Source of the DNA: Isoetes taiwanensis
Lineage: Eukaryota > Streptophyta > Lycopodiopsida > Isoetales > Isoetaceae
Direction: 5' to 3'
Length of the DNA: 64,000 nt
NCBI GenBank assembly: GCA_021234155.1
Contig: JAJEKV010000060.1
Coordinates: forward strand, 866,001 to 930,000
Shown piece by piece: positions 22,503 through 34,426 of the stretch (position 1 is the first letter of the stretch; every line of letters begins with the position of its first letter). The position numbers were made by a program, and so were the translations under genes. The notes below the pieces were generated by a model. The model ran no database searches. It was not told the origin of the DNA and worked only from the letters and a program-made list of their open reading frames with translations.

Positions 22503-25500
22503 CTTCAAAGAGATTTCTCACTATAATTGCACATACTGGACATATTAACATCACTGTTGAAGAGAACGATTCCACCATAATCAGTTCTTCTAACAATCCA
22601 TATGTTAGATAAGTCCACAAATCCGTCTCTGCACGAACATCTCTCGGTAAGAGCTCCACCCTGAAAGATAAACAAAAACAAAAAAAAAAATTGCATGCGT
22701 ACCTCTGAACCAAAGCGCTTCAAGTTTCTGGCATTAATGTAGCTCCATGGATACAACTGTTGGCGCCAGTACCATGGATCGTGAATTTCCTTCCACTGTT
22801 CTTCTTGGTAAGAGCAAAATAATTAGAGGAATGTCTTTTTATAGTGAACAAGGTTTCGGGGAGGAGCAGATCCCTCTAATATATGCCGAAGATGCTTCCT
22901 TGATAAGAACGGAATCGATACATATAGTTCTAGGTTCTGTTTGGCTGGCTCTCCAGATCCAACATCTCTTATCTTATTTCCATGAATGAAGTTTATGGCA
23001 TAAAAGCAGTTGTTGAACATTATAAATGTCTGACTGATCTTCTTGTTGGTGCAGCTTCCTTATATGACGCAAAAGACCACCTAGATAAAATACCATTTCC
23101 CTCCATTAATGTGTCATGGACATCATAACTTGCCTCTTGTAGAACATATTGTGTAACAGCGCATTGGGGATATTTAGTTTCTGATGGACCTATGAGGATG
23201 AACAGAATTATTCACATGATCATTATATCCACAGAAATCAGGGGTCTATAGACCAACAAGTTCATGCACATGCATGTCTTTCAAATAGATAAACATTTCA
23301 GTTAAAGTTGGCTTGAAAAGGCCATTGTAAAATGCTTTCAGATTACATGTACAGCCAAGATTTTAAGAGCAGGCCATCACACATATTACAGTTATAAAAT
23401 TTTCTACTCATTGATGAATTTTTGCCACCTAGTATGACCTTCAAGCCTCCAATTTCTCCTTCCAGGATGAAGGCACGGAGTGCTGAAACTAGCTTGCAAT
23501 CCTACATGGCATGGCACACCAATTAAATGTGTCTATCCGATCATTCCTACAGAGAGAAGGCAGATCAAACATAGACCACAGACAGGTGTACTTAAACTTG
23601 GAATGCACTTATAATATGGAAGAAGGATGCAATACTTCTGACAAACCTTGTCAACGAAGAAGTAAGTCCTTGGCATGAAAAAGTTTGACATAATTACAAT
23701 AGGCTTAGAATTTCCCGAAGCACTAAAATAGGCTTAGAATTCTTTGAAGCACTAAATGTCATGTCAATGTCCCAGTCTATAACATAGATTCATCGAGTAG
23801 CTTCTCCACAAATATATGCACAGTTGGAGTTTGAAAAAATATATATAAAAAGGAAACAATTCTTGCTGCAGTATCAAAGTCCACAATATGTCTCACACAA
23901 ATGATTAGAATGCCTATCTATGACATAGTTTGCAAGAAAAAGATTTACATTGCCTACACAACCAAGGAAAGGCCTCACTAAATTCAAGGTTCCAACTTGA
24001 CACGGTTGCAAACAAATAATAGTATAATCAGCTTGCTTGTCAATGCTGCGGTGCATGCATAGAATAAAAAAAACATGACACTGTAATATTACCACTTACA
24101 AAAGTGTACCATAATATAAAGTGGAAAGACAACCCATTGAACAAATACATCGCATGATATGACTAAAATCTTAGTTCATAAACATACCCAGTATAAATAG
24201 CATGCTCTTTGAATAAATCCAGACGCATCTGCAACAACAATAAACAAATAAATGTTTCTGAGTAAAAAATAGATGAAATGGAAAGCATCCCATCGATCCG
24301 AGTCTCGGATCGAGATTCTAGAGGGGGCGAGCATGCATGTCTCACATGCATGCATTGCATGCTTTCTCTGGTTGGGAGATCGCGATATTAGGCGAGGTTC
24401 TTCATCAACGTCTCATCGGCGCTTCCTCTTCTCTCTCAGCAGTACCTTATTCTCTATTCTTTGAAACCATGCAGGGGAGGGGCTTCTCCCTGCTGGGATT
24501 GACCTATTTGGCATTTCTTTCATGCTGTGGCATGTCCTTTCTCGGCCTTGCCACTTCTTTGGACATAGTCCTTTAACCTCGCCCTCGATCCCGTTTTGAT
24601 AAGGAAGTTCTCTTCTATTCGGTAGGTTTTTGTCGTTTTCATGCGAGCCCTAGAATCCCATCGATCCAAGCCCTTGGATTGAGATTCTAGAGGGGGCAAG
24701 CAAGCATATCTCGCATGCATGCATTACATGCTTTCTCTGGTTGGGAGATCGCGATATTAGGCGAGGTTCTTCATCAACGTCTCATCGTCGCTTCCTCTTC
24801 TCTCTCAGCAGTACCTTATTCTCTATTCTTTGAAACCCACCCTTCCCCCCTTAATTGTTTAATGTATTTGTCGCCTGGCACGCATGACCAACCCCTCTAT
24901 TTGAAGAGGTTTTTCTTTTGTTGTCGCGTGGCACGTATGATCAGCCCCTCCACTTTGGGAGGTTTGTTTTTTCACATTGTTCTAGTGTTGGTGATGTGCA
25001 TGTACTGGTTGGCAAACGACAGCAACTTCGACTTCTCCATTGGTGGGTTTTTGGGAGCGAATTTTCACCCTTATGTTTGTCCAAGCACCTTGCCGAAGGT
25101 TTATCACTAGGGTTTCCTCGAAAACCCGAAAGGGCGAAGTTTTTTTATCCTAGTGATAAGTTTTCGGCAGGTACACAAATCAAACATCTATTAGCATTGT
25201 ATTTTTGGGGGTCCAAGTTGTATAATTGGACATTCTCTTTATTTTTCTTCTTGGGTAGTTCGCATGTTTGCGGCTTCCCGCTATCCACCATTGTAGAAAA
25301 TCTGCTGAGATGAATGAGAAATCTATCTATCGGGAGGTTTTTGTCGTTTTCATGCGAGTCCCATTCTAGAATCAATTATTTTCTCTTACTCGTATAGACA
25401 TGATCCCGCCAAATAAGTGAAAGACACTTCGCATTTGTGCAAGGCAAAGCTATCGTTCTGAGATATTTGAACCGTATTTATAAAACTATTGCATATAAAA

Positions 25501-26316
25501 ACAATAGTCCTTTGATACAACCATGTTATCAACAAAGTAGCCAAGGATGTAACCGAGTAGCCTTTTACCTCCCGAGCAGGGTTCGGATATGGAAATCTAT
25601 GCCTGACCTAGTTACTCAAGTCGGAATGCAAATCTGCACAAAGAAAGCTTGACATATTTTCATCAACTGGAAAGTCTTTAGTTCAATCTAAATGGACATA
25701 ACAACAAAGAGCAGGTCTATCAAGTCATGGCATAAAACATTCGCTTCTGAATCCTGGAGTAGCTAAAAATCGGATCATTAAACGTATCACAAGCAGAGAT
25801 TGCATACCCTGAAAAACATTTTGTACCATAATACATGGAATCCAATAAAAATTCAGATTCGGCTTGCAATAGGTTTAGGCTTAGAATTCTACTTTTTATG
25901 TTCCTACTAGTAAAAGCTAGAACATGCATTATAGTTCTTGCAAAATCTGGTTGTCTGGATTTTCAAATTCAACAGGAGTATATTTATGAACTTCTGTAAA
26001 TGCAAATTCTTCAGTCAGTATGCTCATAGACTCCTGCAATGTTTTTCTTTCTTTTATCAATGACCATATCTATAAACCTATGAACATTGTGGTTATTTAC
26101 AGGGTCAGGAAACATATCTTCATAATTCATAGCTTTACGAAGTACTTAGTTATTTTTTTCAAGCAAAAACATAAAGACAAATAATGCGTCCAAGCTCCTA
26201 AAAAATGCAAAATACTGATCTACAAAAAATAACGGATTTTTTTTTACCTTTAAGAACCCGGTTCTTCTGGAAAATCCACTCAACAAAAGCATCGTAACCA
26301 ATTTGATTGAGTTCAT
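22503..26316 (-). CDS. Candidate multi-exon gene of unknown function
   Basis: No long ORF, but several minus-strand segments sit between good acceptor and donor sites. 26316-26248 (TTTGCAG| ... |GTAAAA) reads DELNQIGYDAFVEWIFQKNR in one frame. 25862-25808 (|GTATGC donor) reads PNLNFYWIPCIMVQNVFQ. 24228-24188 (TTGTTGCAG| ... |GTATGT) reads MRLDLFKEHAIYTG. 23501-23439 reads DCKLVSALRAFILEGEIGGL. 22803-22703 reads EQWKEIHDPWYWRQQLYPWS and onward to NLKRFGSE, ending at |GTACGC. 22660-22503 (TTTCAG|) reads GGALTERCSCRDGFVDLSNI and onward, meeting TGA near its end. Several look like real protein, but I cannot link phases across all of them or name the product. It may be one gene, a gene relic, or chance. 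Confidence 0.35.
22703..22803 (-). CDS. Best-supported exon of the candidate minus-strand gene
   Basis: 101-bp open segment with a CCAAG acceptor and a TTCAGAG|GTACGC donor. It is rich in Trp, Tyr and Pro (HDPWYWRQQLYPWSYINARN), unlike translated noise, and is in phase with an open continuation in the next segment (22660). Function is not recognised. Confidence 0.4.
24287..24837. repeat. Tandem 182-bp duplication with internal palindrome
   Basis: Two copies, 24287-24468 and 24655-24837, start ATCCCATCGATCC and end CTCTATTCTTTGAAACC, 368 bp apart. Each begins with a short palindrome. In copy 1 this is CGATCCGAG-T-CTCGGATCG; in copy 2 it is CGATCCAAG-CC-CTTGGATTG. Part of the spacer (GTAGGTTTTTGTCGTTTTCA) recurs once more near 25,334. 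The candidate minus-strand gene would carry this in an intron. Confidence 0.75.
25087..25172. repeat. 25-bp inverted repeat (hairpin)
   Basis: ACCTTGCCGAAGGTTTATC...CTAGG at 25087 pairs with CCTAGTGATAAGTTTTCGGC...AGGT ending at 25172, with one indel and a few mismatches, around a 36-bp loop containing a smaller CGAAAACCCGAAAGGG-type dyad. It could be a foldback or a transcript hairpin. No terminator role is implied in a eukaryote. Confidence 0.6.
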
Positions 26317-27385
26317 CTGCAAATTAGTTTGAGCAAATGCCTAAACCCTAAATTCATGTTTCTGCTTTCCTCATGAAAAAACCTGTGAAGAACGGTAAGA
26401 AAAATAAGTTCTGACCTTTGTTTATGCAGCAACAAAGCTTGGTGTAGCCTCAAACTCAGAGCTCCATTCCATAGTGCTTGGTTGTTGACCTTGTGGTTCC
26501 ACATAAAAAGCGGCATCCCCCGAAGGCATGCGGCAAAGGAAATGTTTCTATTGTGGTTTTATGGTTCGAGCTGGACTATAGGAAGAAGCATGGAGGTAGA
26601 GGGAAATGACTATTACATTACTAAAAAAATGCTGGAGCAAGGAGCACCCGTTAGCCAGTTTCCAAAGTGGCTGCCCAACAACAGCGGCCACCGCCAATTT
26701 ACACCCGATAGCAAGTTTGGAGCAGTCATTGGCATATTCCTAGCATATACCTGAAATATGCTATAAACCCACATGGGCGGGCTTGCCCCCTTAGGGCAAC
26801 CCAAAAAACCTTTGAAAAGAAGAGAACCTATTCAAAACCTTATAATTTATGCCTTCTTAAAAACGTGAGCATCCCTAAAAGGGGATGCCACCATCACAAG
26901 CAATCTGCGGGCGCGGCCGACTACCTGTGCAATGAATCTGACTACAATTATGCGTGGCCGATTCTATGCAATTACATGCGGTAGATATCAGATCTAGCTA
27001 AATCTAGATAAAATGACCCTCTAGGCTATGAAGAGAATAACATAAATCTCTGCCAAAAAAGTGCCCCTCCCCCTTCCTTTTGCAAAGGCACAGTTTGCAA
27101 GCTTGGTAAAAGCTGGCCAATAGATCAAAAAGAAAGAAAGGACAAGCTAAAACAACAAATTAGATTGATAAATCCATGGGGCTAAAAGAAAGCCCCTCCA
27201 GATTTAGCATGTCTGCACTACAACCACTAGAAAAAACAAGGTAGCAGAAAAGAAGTAGAACTGCATTCAATGCAATAACGCATAGCTGAAGAAGTCGTCA
27301 GGTTCCAGGCATGGCATGCATCTGCTAAATCTATATAGAATAACCAAGCCGGAATGCAAAATGCAATCAATAAACAACATTGAAG
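26317..27385. other. No gene recognised
   Basis: Mixed-composition stretch up to the LINE. Minus-strand open frames at 26,313-26,516 and 27,267-27,551 lack motifs. A donor-like CAAAG|GTCAGA at about 26,417 on the minus strand could mark the end of an upstream exon of the candidate gene at 22.5-26.3 kb, but its reading frame is unclear. Confidence 0.4.
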
Positions 27386-30300
27386 AATCTGGGAACTGCA
27401 AACAGACTTCAGAATTGCAAGATGCAAATTTGTTGGCAATGGTGGTAGAGCATATGCAAGACATGATAGAGGCTACTATAATGCTTTGGTAGCAACCATG
27501 TTGCCTGCTTTTCATCGTGATAACCTGTTGAATACTGCAATTTCTGACCATAATCTACAGTATTTCTCTTGCTCTCATACTATGGCGCACGCTGCATCTA
27601 AGACATATTTCAAGCTGAATACATTTTTCTTGAAGGATGAGGAATTTCTGGTAGGATGTAGACATGCGTGGTTCACTTCTTTCTCTCGGCACAGGGGCAT
27701 GGCAGGTATTGTTGATGCTCTCGCTGCTGTGAAGTCTTTTGCTAAAGGTTGGAGTCGTGAGCAGGCTTCTGCTAACCTGAGCCTTCTATTGGCTCTTTAT
27801 CAACAACTTGAGGCATGCAAGTCTGTTGCCTCGTCAGATAGTGGTGGAGAAGCAAATTTTGTGTAGCATTCGACAGATGGAGTCTGAACAGGTGCACTTT
27901 GCTCGCATTAAAGCTGGGTTGCAATGGTTCAAGGAGGGAGATCAGTGCATAGATTTTTTCTTCAGAGCTGCCAAAACAAGAAAGCTAGCTGCATCTCTTC
28001 AATCTCTGCAGATTTAGGATGGGCTTGTGGTTTCAGATCCAATTGAGTTTTCTGCTTTTTGCACAATCACTTTTCTGCTTTTTTTATTGCTCAAAAGTTT
28101 TTTCTTTCAGTCAGATTTTCAAGAGGCTTTGCTTGCTAAGGTTCATCCTGTAGTCACCAATGAGCAAAGGGCCATTTTAGAGGCTGAGATCAGCCAGAAT
28201 GATTTAGCTGAGGCCACATTTTCTCTCAAGAGGGGCAAATGTCCGGGTCTTGATGGTATTTCAGTGGAATTTTCTAGGAGTATTGGGATTGGCTCGGTGC
28301 AGATGTGTATGATGCTTTCCCGGATTTTAAAAGACAGAGGCACCTGGACAAAGTCCTCAACTCTGGTTGTATCTCCCTTATTCCAAAATGTAAGGATCCC
28401 TCTTCCATTTCAGATTGGCGCCCCATTACCTTGTTGTCCTTAGTGTACAAGATCTTTGCTAAAGCTTTTGATCAGAAGCTTTGTAGCGTGCTTACTGAGT
28501 CCATCTCTTCCACACAGTCAGGTTTCTTGCCTCGCCGGTGTATCTTGAAAAATGTGGCAGCAGCATACGAGGGTCTCTATTGGGCTAGAATGCATGTATC
28601 CCATTGTATACTTGAAGCTGGACTTTGCAAAAGCATATGACAGTGTTGACTGGAGTTTCCTGGAGCAGTGCCTCCTACATTTTGATTTTGGTGCCCAGTT
28701 GGCAACAGACGTTATGAAACTTTATTATTCTATGCATTCTTCAGTTCTTTTTCAAGGGGAACCATCGGCATTTTTTCAGGTGGGATGTGGCATTCGCCAG
28801 GGCTGTCCTTTGGCACCACTGCTTTTTACAATGGTGGCAGAGATTCTTTCTCAGGTATTCTCTTGCAGTGCAGGAAGGCATCTTGCATGGTCTTCCCATG
28901 AATAATAGTTCACATGAGATTTGCAATCAGTACGCAGATGACACTTTCTTGTTCTTAATGGCTGACGAGCAGAATTTGCAGAATGCCATTTCCTTGTTGG
29001 ACAGTTTCTCTTTGGCTTCTGGTATCTTTGTGGGATGGCAAAAGTATACTGCCTTGTGGGCCTTAGACTCTCCAGTGTCGGTTGCATTTCCAAGGAAAGT
29101 TCTTCCTCATGGGAAGGCAACTAGGCTCTCTGGGCATTCCAGTTGGTATATACCTCTCATCTGAGACGCGTGGGATGTTATTATTAAGGGGTCGGAAAGG
29201 CATTTGTTCTGGTGGTCCACGACTAAGTTATCCATGGCTAGCCGCGTAACTGTGGCAAAGTCAGTTCTGAATAGTACACATGTCTATATGGCATCCATCG
29301 TGCTGGCACCGCAGACAAAGATGCAGCTCATTGTTCGTACAGTTAGAAACTTTATCTGGGGTGGCACTGAAAAAAGGAGCTAATGTTAAAATTACTTGGG
29401 CGAAGTGCATTACGCCTAAACTTTGTGGGGGGTTGGGGATGATTCACTTTCTTCTCCAGAGCAAGGTGTTGATTTCTAAGTTCATATGACAGATTCTAAA
29501 TAATGCTGATAATTCCCCAGGCCTGTGTCTCATTCACCAGTCTCTACAGATGTGCATTTCCTTTGGCTCTCCATCCATTAAGCTACTCCCCCCATGGGCA
29601 TTATTCTATCCACTTTCTCCATATCCTAATGCCTCTCCTTTCCTCAAGGGGTTGCTAGCTGCTTGGGAGACTGTGTGCACTTTGTTTCTGTCCATCCCTT
29701 GACACAATGTCAATGGCGAGCAGCGGGTGTGCTCATAGTATCTGCATGGTATATGAGACAAGATTGTTGATGTGGAATGAGTTCAGATTGAAGTTCCTCC
29801 TCCTTCGTTGGGATCATGGCATTTGGGAAAAAGTAGCCGCTACTCTTCCTCCACATCCACAAGACGTAGCTCCCCAGCTCTGGGTGCTTCATGGCAATCT
29901 TAAGAAGGAGCACCTGGTGCACTCGATGTATGTGGTCCTGCTTCATCTTGAAGTGTTGCCTCCATCGCCAAAGTAGCCTTTACTTATCCCTGAGCCTCAT
30001 CGGAAAGCAGTCTGGTGATGGGTATGGGATAAATTGCTTCATCCTAAGCTATCTATCTTATGGTGATAGATCATTCATAGATGCATGTGGGTAAACACCA
30101 TTGTTCATAGATTTCGTCCAGAAGTCTCTGTGACCTGCCCTCTTTGCATGCAGGGAAATGAGACAATTGAGCACTGCTTTTTCTTGTATCACCATGTTCG
30201 ACTTGCTTGGCAGTGGCTTTTGAGCCTTTTCCATTGTGACTTGAATAGTCAGCAGGTCCTATTGTCAGTCTATCCTAGTTCTTGGGACAGGTTGGCAAAG

Positions 30301-30659
30301 AGGGCTTTTCACTTAGCATCTGCTTGGATCATGTGGTCCATCTGGAAGAGACGATATCTCCTCATCTTCAAGGGACAGATACGCAAGTACTTAGTGATGC
30401 TCGTAGTCGCATTGTAAAGGCATACAAGTGTTCTTCCTTAAAGGATGACGTCAAGAGTGTCATTTTGGAGCAATATATTCAGCTTCAGGCTTACTCATAG
30501 CAAACAGTTGTGCTCGTGGTGATATGTATTCTCTGCTTTTCTATGTATGGGGTCGGTAGTGTTGCTCTAGTGGACATCTTCTCCATTGGGTTTTGAGGCC
30601 CCCATGTCCTCTTTGTATTCTTTTGAGTAATAAAGGTCCACGTTCATCCAAAAAAAAAA
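27386..30659 (+). mobile_element. 5'-truncated LINE retrotransposon
   Basis: A non-LTR element lacking its 5' end. It opens inside the endonuclease domain (WELQTDFRIARCKFVGN, then NTAISDHNLQYFS, the SDH motif). Reverse transcriptase and a zf-RVT region follow, and it ends with a poly-A run at 30,649-30,659 after a TAATAAAGG stretch that could serve as polyadenylation signal. The domain order and poly-A tail are typical of plant L1-type LINEs. A target duplication is not obvious. The tail lies just left of the hAT transposase C-terminal fragment. Confidence 0.88.
27486..30417 (+). pseudogene. LINE ORF2 (endonuclease end, reverse transcriptase, zf-RVT), frameshifted
   Basis: Read in at least six successive frames. 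The post-endonuclease segment is YFKLNTFFLKDEEFL with AFAKGWSREQA-like continuation. Reverse transcriptase starts RGKCPGLDGISVEF (28,230), then LIPKCKDPSSISDWRPITLL, QSGFLPRR, LKLDFAKAYDSVDWSFLEQC, GCGIRQGCPLAPLLF and the catalytic NQYADDTFLF (28,922-28,951). The C-terminal zf-RVT region around 30,085-30,360 has VTCPLCMQGNETIEHCFFLY, the CxxC...HC pattern of plant LINEs. Many stops and shifts make it inactive as read. Confidence 0.87.
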
Positions 30660-30718
30660 ATGTTCTTCAAAGAGAAAGAAAGAAGTAGTAAAAGCAAAAG
30701 GGCTGAGATATCTTCAGC

Positions 30719-31191
30719 TTAGTTTATATCACCAAGTGCATTTAAATTGTATAAAGTGACGTCATCCTGCGTGCTATTACTCATCTGCTCATTCAATGAG
30801 GTCTTGGATCTGTCACCTTCAATATGTGTTTTTGAAACACCGCGATGTCTGCAATCCTTCTTCCATATCTCATAAGACTTTTTATAAAGGGAAATTATCC
30901 AAATCAAAATCACAACTGTATATGTGCAAAGCTGGGCCATCCAATCTATTTTGTAGCTTATTTTTTATAAAGGTCATTGTACTAAAACTTCTTTCATCCT
31001 TCACACTTCCAAATATCATACATAAGCATAATTCAGCTAACTCAATATATTCTGAAAGAGAAACCCCTAACACGCTATTGGAACCTATCTTTTACCAAAG
31101 GCGAGTTTGGGGCTCCAAATTCTAAAGGATCCTCAAATTCTTGAAACTGTACATTGTTTTACCAAAAAAATTTGATTGCATCTGCAGTTAT
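30719..31191 (-). pseudogene. hAT transposase, C-terminal part (split gene, distal half)
   Basis: The minus-strand frame 31073-30882 gives FGSVKDERSFSTMTFIKNKL, the dimerisation region of hAT transposases. The overlapping frame 30940-30719 continues with KKSYEIWKKDCRHRG to a stop. Its N-terminal half lies 24.6 kb away at 55,846-57,700 in the same orientation. The chromovirus inserted at 31,192 separates them, with matching target-site bases (GTTAT here, ATTAT at 55,846). One frameshift lies near the FPL/YKK join. Confidence 0.75.
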
Positions 31192-32742
31192 TGTGACGTC
31201 CCCTACTCGTATACGGTGCTCTCACCGTATACAAATAGGAGTTCTTCCCCCACACCAGCTCCATGCTGATACAGGGCCCTCCACGTATCACTGCACCCGT
31301 AACGAGTCCCAGTGGGGAAGAGTGAAGGTGTCATTCTACCCTGTCTCCCTCAGGGCCTACCTAGCTGCGGAAGCGTAAATATACATGTCAGTACACAACA
31401 CAATCCTCCAGCCACCCGGAAGGGTGGTATATCAACATCTGCATAGACAATGATCAGCACATCACATAGGGAATCCTACCCAAGGCTCAGACTCAAGGGA
31501 ACGACTGACGGCTTGGGTCTCCAGAGTTCATTGCAGACAGAATTCATGGCAATGGATTTGGCTGGCATAAGAACATGGCATAGGGTTGTCCACTCCATCC
31601 GCCCCTCCCACATTGCACACTTTGCGAGTATTTGAAAAGTGTCGGGGACTGGATCAGAGCCCGCCGGGGTGCATAGCGGAAGGGCTATTCCGGGGTCATC
31701 ATCCCAGTCCGATGGGGCAGGTAGGGATCACTCCCTCCGGAGATCTACATCGACTCAAGGTGACTAGAGGGCCTTTGCCCGTATTCGGATTGAACCCACT
31801 AGAAAGTGTACACCACTTCAGGGTGTCGAGCCCATGCCTTACCCACACTCGGTGGTAAGCCATTAGGCCTAGTCACAATGATCCCCGGTGGGCTTTACAC
31901 ACCGGAGGGATCGTTCAAGAGTCGAACATGAACCTCCTTCTCGGCCGGTCGCCCCTTCACCCACAACCAGGTGTGGCTCTTGTACTACAGGCGAATCTAC
32001 AAGTGTGCTAGAGAGGCTACTCTAGGAGCATCAACTACAAGCTTTTAGAGCCTCTACCCCCTTCCCAATACAAGGAGTTCACCAGAATACATCATCCAAA
32101 TACATCTTGAGGAAGAACTAAAGAACTAGATCTAATCATAGAGTTAGGTTCTTTAGTTAGTGTCGAGATCTAAGATCTAGATAGCTGCTATGGCCAACTT
32201 AATAGTCTAAACCTACTGATTCTTTGACTAGAAGACGTCTTAAGCTATTAAATTGACCAAATACCTGATCCTTGAGTGGCTCCTCCTGACCTGAGTTCAA
32301 CCATCCTGCTGGGCTGATCGAATTCAGGGGAACTGATGGCATAATTAAGCGGGCCACGGGGGGCGGTTTTGGCTCTGGGGCAGCCAAAACCGAGCTCTAA
32401 AACGCTAAGGACGAAAAACTAGCAAGCTAGGGTTTTCCTACCCTAAATAGACATGGGGTTTAGGCTAGGGTTTTCAATTACCCATTTTGGCATGTGGGAT
32501 AATTGAAAAGGCCCCACTTGCCTTTAATGGCTAGGTGGCAAAATATGCCAACATGGAAAGGTGTGCCCACATTAATGTGCACATGTGCACATTAATAACA
32601 TGTGAACATATCTAACAAGTTGCCCCAAGGGCTATTTACGGCTATCCGCTTGGTACCGCGTCGGTCGGGTGGCGTGTAATGCGGCGTGGGCAAGGCGATC
32701 ACGATATCGCCCGGGACCCATTATCTTGGCTGGAACGTCACA
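31192..32742 (-). repeat. 3' LTR of the outer chromovirus
   Basis: 1,551 bp. On the plus strand it starts TGTGACGTCCCC and ends GGAACGTCACA, giving 8-bp inverted ends (TGTGACGT/ACGTCACA). It matches 54283-55845 over its full length. Long stretches are identical and differences are concentrated in GC-rich clusters. Confidence 0.88.
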
Positions 32743-32756
32743 TTCTCCCCACCTTT
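32743..32756 (-). promoter_or_regulatory. Polypurine tract of the outer chromovirus
   Basis: On the minus strand AAAGGTGGGGAGAA lies directly before the 3' LTR start TGTGACG, the position where plus-strand DNA synthesis is primed in LTR retroelements. Confidence 0.7.
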
Positions 32757-33559
32757 GAAATGATGATTCGCCCGGCGGCATCGTGGGTCTCCACCTTGGG
32801 ATCTTCCTAACCCGCAACCACGCATTCAGCGTGATGCCTACAATGCGATACTTATACATTTATCAAGATTACCCTAAAGGCAATATTTTTAGAACATTAT
32901 TACGTCATTATACTATGGAATACTTATCACTTCATAATACCATTATGGTTATTCACTATCTTAAGTTAGACAAAATTTCGACATTGTATATCTATAATTA
33001 ATGTCCAAGGTACTCTTAGTTCCTTGCAACACATTCCAACAAAATTTGTGTTACAAGTCCAGTAGCTTCGACCTCCTTGCCCTCCGGGCTCTCTTGGCTG
33101 CCAGTCGACACTCACGTTAGTACCGATTTTAATTATTTAATAAATTTTGGTTATATGGTGACCACCCCACCTATCTACATGAATGCATGGCTAATCTCCG
33201 GTAGGAAGAGGATGAATCTTCCATAATGGCGTGGAGACAGGCGGCCTATATGCCTATATACGCTCATGCCTACACCTCTAGTTGCCCGGTGGAGGATATC
33301 CTTCGGCTGTGGGGGGTGAAGGATAGATTCCTCCTATCAAAGCATATATGGGGCTAAAAGGTGCTTTCCCTATCAATGCATTCCTTAATGACCTCCTTTC
33401 TCGGGGGGTCGTCTACTCCGTGGGACGAAGTAGACTTTCTAATCTACCTTCCACTTTCGCCCCCACGGAAACCACGGTCATGCCTACATTGACATTACAC
33501 CAGCCCTAGAGATCACCGTAGTGGTCTCATCATCGTGTAATAACGCATGCGACTCATAC

Positions 33560-34426
33560 CAAGCATAGGTTGCATCGTGGATTAATCTATACAAGAATTA
33601 ACCTACACAAATCGACATGCCGGAGCCGATTTCTTGAGGAGATGACCTTGCCGTCCCATTGCTCCATAAAGCGTGGGTACTTGCTTTTACTAAATCCTTC
33701 TTAAGTACCCCGTCGCGTCTTCCAGCGGCAAGTGTTTCCACTTGACCAAGTATTGGAGGAACTCCGACCTCCTTGTCTTCTTGAAAGCTTTATCAAGAAT
33801 CATTTACGGAACTATTTCCGGTTGCTCCTCTGTCATTTCCAACAGCGTTGGAGTGTCCAAGAGACCGTCACGGATTTGGAGTATGCTTCTTCAACAAACT
33901 CCGTGGAAGACCTTATGAATCTTTAGGTGTGCTGGCAAATCCAACTTGTAGGATTGATTACCTACTCTCTTGATTATTCTGAAGGGTCCAGCCCACCTTG
34001 GAGCAAGCTTCTTGCAATTGCCGATCCTGAGCTTTGCCTGCTTCACCTTGATCTTGAGCCATACATCATCTCCAACTTTGAACTCTCGGATCGTTCGATG
34101 CTTGCCGGCGATGCTCTTTTTGTCGACTTCTTGCCGCTAGCGGATATCCTCGAACCTCTTCCACGCTGCTGCGCATATCGGCCAACATCTGCTGCGAAAC
34201 TTCCACTTTTGACGGGGGTTGTGCCACGTGTGCGGAGTTAAACAGCGATAGCCATAATTGATCATAAATGGCGACATTTGGGATGATTCTGCTTGGTGCT
34301 ATTGTATGCAAACTCCACCAAGTGAATAAATTCTTCCCACATACTTTGCTTATTCCGGACATAGTTTAGTAGCATGTCTTCTAAGATCCTGTTGGTCCGC
34401 TCCGTTTGGCCATCAATGCGAGGATG
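33560..34426 (-). pseudogene. Outer chromovirus: integrase C-terminal half and chromodomain
   Basis: Continuation of the integrase broken at 47,605. It resumes with HPRIDGQTERTNRILEDML and EEFIHLVEFAYNSTKQ (34,421-34,270), then in shifted frames the region equivalent to the inner element's VEVWQMLGDM and LRIGSCKKLAPRWAGPF. The chromodomain around 33,650-33,780 reads FLQYLVKWKHLPLEDAT. A chromodomain at this place defines chromoviruses and is thought to steer integration to particular chromatin. Several indels break the frame. About 800 bp of noncoding DNA follows before the 3' LTR. Confidence 0.8.

Noticed and set aside
22747-22989. Plus-strand 80-residue open frame
   Set aside because: The opposite strand carries the better splice-bounded exon at 22,703-22,803.
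30649-30659. Poly-A run as a possible assembly artefact
   Set aside because: It directly follows the LINE 3' end and a polyadenylation-like signal, so it is the element's tail.
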